A stretch of DNA of 7,940 nt from Candidatus Latescibacterota bacterium (GTDB taxonomy: Bacteria > Latescibacterota > MVCY01 > DTYK01): NCBI GenBank assembly GCA_012961925.1, contig DTYK01000226.1:1-7940 (forward strand), written 5' to 3'. A program made the translations under genes and the position numbers. Below the pieces are notes generated by a model. That model saw only the letters and a program-made list of their open reading frames with translations. It ran no database searches and was not told the DNA's origin. Shown one piece after another: positions 5,704 through 7,940 of the stretch; position 1 is the stretch's first letter; each line of letters begins with the position of its first letter.

Positions 5704-5777
5704 TGGCTGCCCCGCAAGGACTCGAACCTCGATTACCTGATCCAGAGTCAGGCGTGTTGCCATTACACCACGGGGCA
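5704..5777 (-). tRNA. tRNA-Gln (anticodon CTG)
   Basis: 74 bases including an encoded CCA. Acceptor arms TGCCCCG and CGGGGCA pair fully, with the weak first pair typical of tRNA-Gln; D-stem GTGT/ACAC; anticodon stem CCTGA/TCAGG with loop CTCTGGA (anticodon at 5743-5745, reading CAG codons); T-arm CGAGG-TTCGAGT-CCTTG. The 5' end is only 3 bases after the gltX stop and the 3' end 18 bases before the peptidase ribosome binding site, so maturation probably cuts a shared mRNA. Confidence 0.96.
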
Positions 5778-5780
5778 ATT

Positions 5781-7256
5781 TCAAGATGCTTTCACGGAGA
5801 TATCATTGGGTTCTTTTTGCGCCTTCACATAATCAATAGCCTTCCTCAGGCGGCGGACAACGGTCTCCTTTCCCAAGACTTCCATCAATTCGAAGAGCCC
5901 TGGGCCAAAGGTCCTACCTGAGAGGGCCAGCCTGATCGGATGTATCAATTCGCCAGCCCCGATCTTCAGTCGACCGGCGAGGTTTCGGACAGCTTTTTCA
6001 ATCTCATCAACCGCAAATCCATCAAGGTTTGAAAGCTCATCTGCTACCGCCTGAAGCCTGACCGCAACGGCCGGGTCAGCCCAGTGTTTCCTCTTTCCCT
6101 TTTCTTCGTAAGCCACAGGGTCCTGGAAGAAATAGCTGCCCAGATCGACAAAATCCGTGAGTTTTCTCACCCTCTCCTTCAAAAGGTCAATGGTGGTCAG
6201 GACCCTCTCTCTGCTCTGATCGTCAATCTCTTCGCCTAATAGTCCATGGGTCCTGAGGGTCTCTACAACATCCTTAAACAGATCCTTTGAAGATCTTTCC
6301 CTCAGATATTGACCGTTCAACCACTCTAATTTTCTTTCGTCGAAGATAGCGCTCTTTTTGCTGATCCCTTCGATCGAGAAGGCATCGATCAGTTCATCTA
6401 TCGTCATCTTCTCCCTGTTATCTCCAGGTGACCATCCCAGCAGGGCGAGGAAGTTGACCACTGCCTCCGGCAGATAACCCTCCATTTTGTATTCAGTGAG
6501 GGATTTGGCTCCATGCCTCTTGCTCAACCTTTTTCTGTCAGGGCCCAGTATCTGAGGTACATGGGCGAATCTGGGAGCAGAGAATCCGAGGGCCTCGTAT
6601 AGCATTAGCTGTTTAGGAGTGTTGGAGAGATGATCATCACCACGCAAGACCAGGGATATACCCGTGAGGGCATCATCCACAACTGCCGCCATCTGATAGA
6701 CGGGGTGGCCGTCAGAACGGAGGATCACGAAATCACCGATGGTATCATTCTCGAACACAACCTCCCCATGGACCAGATCCTGGAAGATGGTTTTACCCTC
6801 AGGGACCCGGAAGCGGATGACCCTGGGAATACCATCTCTCTCCAGCCTTTCCCTCTCCTTATCCGAAAGGGCACGACAGGTGCCATCATACTTCCATGGC
6901 CTCTTCTCCTTTTGCGCCTGGCGTCTCTTCTCCTCCAACCGTTCAGGTGAACAATAACAGTAATAGGCCTTTCCTTCCTGCAGGAGGTTCTGGCAGTATC
7001 GGCGGTAAAGCTCTACCCGCTTGGACTGAAAGATCATCTCCTCGTCCCAATCGAGCCCGAGCCATTTTAACCCATCAAGGATCGCCTGAAGGGCCTCTGC
7101 GCTGCTACGTTCCTGATCGGTGTCTTCTATTCTGAGGAGGAACTTTCCGCCGTACTTACGGGCGTAAAGCCAGTTGAACAATGCAGTACGGGCCCCACCA
7201 ACGTGAAGATACCCGGTGGGCGAGGGAGCGAAACGGACTTTAACCTCCTTTGTCAT
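5781..7256 (-). CDS. gltX: Glutamyl-tRNA synthetase
   Basis: 491 residues, full length for the family. It joins glutamate to tRNA-Glu in the cytoplasm; in bacteria lacking glutaminyl-tRNA synthetase a non-discriminating form also charges tRNA-Gln for later amidation by GatCAB. Class I signatures are clear: FAPSPTGYLHVGGARTALFN with the HIGH-type motif at 18-21, LRIEDTDQER (41-50), and the KMSKS-type motif KRLSKRHG at 242-249. Cysteines 100, 102 and 127 match the zinc-binding insert seen in many GluRS. The C-terminal helical anticodon-binding region spans about 325-480, with GELIHPIRLALSGRTFGPGL near its end. The ATG at 7256 has AAGGA 7 bases upstream; a GTG at 7289 is in frame but adds residues before the conserved start and has no good site. 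It overlaps the upstream membrane-protein gene by 17 bases. Whether the enzyme discriminates is not shown. Confidence 0.97.
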   Translation of the reverse strand: MTKEVKVRFAPSPTGYLHVGGARTALFNWLYARKYGGKFLLRIEDTDQERSSAEALQAILDGLKWLGLDWDEEMIFQSKRVELYRRYCQNLLQEGKAYYCYCSPERLEEKRRQAQKEKRPWKYDGTCRALSDKERERLERDGIPRVIRFRVPEGKTIFQDLVHGEVVFENDTIGDFVILRSDGHPVYQMAAVVDDALTGISLVLRGDDHLSNTPKQLMLYEALGFSAPRFAHVPQILGPDRKRLSKRHGAKSLTEYKMEGYLPEAVVNFLALLGWSPGDNREKMTIDELIDAFSIEGISKKSAIFDERKLEWLNGQYLRERSSKDLFKDVVETLRTHGLLGEEIDDQSRERVLTTIDLLKERVRKLTDFVDLGSYFFQDPVAYEEKGKRKHWADPAVAVRLQAVADELSNLDGFAVDEIEKAVRNLAGRLKIGAGELIHPIRLALSGRTFGPGLFELMEVLGKETVVRRLRKAIDYVKAQKEPNDISVKAS

Positions 7257-7617
7257 ACGATGATCCTTCCGTAGCACCGGCGGGTTCACTCTGTACTATC
7301 TTACCTTCCGCCTTCAGACTTATCTGAAATCCACCGGCCCAACGGGCTATAAGGTTATAGACTGATACGATAATGGCTGCGAAAAGACAGCCAAAGACAC
7401 CATAAAAAATTGCCCACAGGATTGACCCGGAAAAGAGTGCAAGGGATGACACCCCACCGATATCGATGCCTTCCGGCAAAAAGTTGTTTGCAAGACTCGT
7501 AAACAGAGAGAGAACGAGTGCCCAGGTGATTCCCATGAGCAGTCCGAATATCGCAAAGAGGAAGAAACAGATCCTTATGGCCGGCCAGACCTCTATCCTT
7601 TTAATTTCGTATTCCAT
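7240..7617 (-). CDS. Small conserved-type membrane protein of unknown function
   Basis: 125 residues. After MEYEIKRIEVWPAIRI come two membrane helices, about 15-42 and 60-93, the second possibly one long or two short helices. A conserved-looking end follows, VYNLIARWAGGFQISL, and then a polar tail (about 100-125). The start motif, glycine-rich helices and YN-x-A-x-x-x-GG ending recall small DUF3566-like membrane proteins; that link is from memory and uncertain. No signal peptide or catalytic motif is seen. The ribosome binding site is weak (AAGG about 16 bases upstream). Its last 17 bases overlap gltX, so ribosomes finishing it could restart on gltX. Its role is unknown. Confidence 0.8.
   Translation of the reverse strand: MEYEIKRIEVWPAIRICFFLFAIFGLLMGITWALVLSLFTSLANNFLPEGIDIGGVSSLALFSGSILWAIFYGVFGCLFAAIIVSVYNLIARWAGGFQISLKAEGKIVQSEPAGATEGSSYDKGG
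7264..7268 (-). promoter_or_regulatory. Ribosome binding site of gltX inside the upstream gene
   Basis: AAGGA on the minus strand, 7 bases before the ATG at 7254-7256, within the last codons of the membrane-protein gene. It supports the shorter gltX start and translational coupling. Confidence 0.7.
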
Positions 7618-7638
7618 GAGTTGACGCTCGTCTACCTT

Positions 7639-7725
7639 GGAGTTAACCCTTCAGGGTTTCATCCCTCGATCTACAGGGTTGGTGCTCCATCTTGCCGAGG
7701 ATGGAAGTGCTAAAGCATAAACTCC
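7639..7725. repeat. Inverted repeat doublet, family 2 (second site)
   Basis: Copy 7639-7668 (plus) carries the hairpin AACCC-TTCA-GGGTT. Inverted copy 7696-7725 (minus) carries TGC-TTTA-GCA. Both have GGAGTT before the hairpin and TTC, ATCC and TCG after it, as at 1276-1358. Compared with the first-site hairpin AATGC-TTTA-GCATT, the AACCC/GGGTT copy has two stem pairs changed on both sides, so pairing is kept. It sits between the tRNA-Ser gene and the membrane-protein/gltX operon. Confidence 0.7.
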
Positions 7726-7737
7726 TGTACAAGGGTC

Positions 7738-7771
7738 GGTAGGGTGAGTGAAGCAAAGCGAAACCCGCCGG
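7738..7771. repeat. GTAGGGTG-type intergenic palindrome
   Basis: On the plus strand GTAGGGTGAGTGAAGC, AA, then AGCGAAACCCGCC can fold with GGTGAGT against ACCCGCC (7743-7769) and GC/GC at the tip, with some mismatches. Its wording resembles the palindromic GTAGGGTGGGT...ACCCACC repeats that I recall from many unrelated bacterial genomes. Single copy in this window. Confidence 0.5.
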
Positions 7772-7779
7772 TTTTATCT

Positions 7780-7872
7780 TGGCGGAGAGGCAGGGATTCG
7801 AACCCTGGGTGGAGTTTTACCCCCACAACCGCTTAGCAGGCGGCTGCCTTAGACCGACTCGGCCACCTCTCC
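7780..7872 (-). tRNA. tRNA-Ser (anticodon GCT)
   Basis: 93 bases with an encoded CCA. Acceptor arms GGAGAGG and CCTCTCC pair perfectly, with discriminator G73 as usual for serine. The anticodon stem is GCCGC/GCGGT with loop CTGCTAA (anticodon complement at 7835-7837), which reads AGC/AGT codons. The long variable arm (GTGGGG/CTCCAC) is diagnostic of a class II tRNA, and the T-arm is CAGGG-TTCGAAT-CCCTG. Confidence 0.97.
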
Positions 7873-7916
7873 TACCGTGTCCAATCTGTTTCCTCCATCG
7901 CTTTCCCATAAAGAAG

Positions 7917-7940
7917 CGGTGGGGGTGGGATTTGAACCCA
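7917..7940 (-). tRNA. 3' end of another tRNA, probably Ser (cut by window edge)
   Basis: The minus strand shows TGGG-TTCAAAT-CCCA (T-arm), then an acceptor strand CCCCACC and discriminator G at 7917. The next bases are CTT, so CCA is not encoded, unlike in the two complete tRNAs here. G73 and the position beside tRNA-Ser(GCT) favour serine, but Asp or Asn cannot be excluded without the anticodon. Confidence 0.7.

Noticed and set aside
5673..5717. Longer N-terminus for the M23 peptidase
   Set aside because: It would overlap the tRNA-Gln 3' end and ignore the strong AGGAGG at 5680-5685; the ATG at 5672 explains the site.
7257..7289. GTG start for gltX giving 11 extra residues
   Set aside because: GluRS proteins normally begin just before the VRFAPSPTG motif, and the ATG at 7256 has its own AAGGA at the right distance.

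Overview
The window reads as chromosomal DNA of a Gram-negative (diderm) bacterium with roughly balanced base composition. A TolC-type outer-membrane protein, periplasmic and membrane-anchored exported proteins, and strong AGGAGG-type ribosome binding sites all point that way. No gene here allows a phylum to be named. There is no phage, insertion sequence or CRISPR array.

Left block, minus strand (1-3011). An exported protein of 525 residues has a HlyD-like coiled-coil hairpin, Ig-like NEW3-type domains and a C-terminal membrane anchor. It is followed, after a 386-base gap full of palindromic repeats, by a TolC-family outer-membrane channel that runs off the left edge. Together they suggest part of an export or efflux system. 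The TolC gene starts at a TTG codon behind a perfect Shine-Dalgarno.

Divergent control region (3012-3574). These 563 bases hold no convincing gene. They carry three copies of a palindromic operator-like 19-mer, two of which form a perfect 19-bp-arm inverted repeat. There is also a separate 10-bp inverted repeat, and a sigma70-like promoter that overlaps an ECF-type promoter just before the sigma gene.

Sigma operon, plus strand (3575-4728). An ECF (RpoE-like) sigma factor is followed 2 bases later by a zinc-finger (HxxxCxxC) anti-sigma factor with two membrane segments: a classic envelope-sensing pair. It converges on the next block with only 29 bases between the stops.

Right block, minus strand (4758-7940). 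In transcription order: the 3' end of a tRNA (probably Ser), tRNA-Ser(GCT), a repeat-filled spacer, a small membrane protein, glutamyl-tRNA synthetase (overlapping it by 17 bases), tRNA-Gln(CTG) only 3 bases after gltX, and an M23 (LytM) cell-wall peptidase. The spacing suggests one transcript in which a tRNA is embedded between two mRNAs.

The most unusual material is non-coding. There are two families of REP/REPIN-like inverted doublets whose stems differ by compensatory base changes between copies, and a multi-operator palindrome in the divergent control region. I see no clear evidence of a wholly new multi-gene system. The best candidates for novelty are the hairpin/NEW3 partner of TolC and the repeat families.
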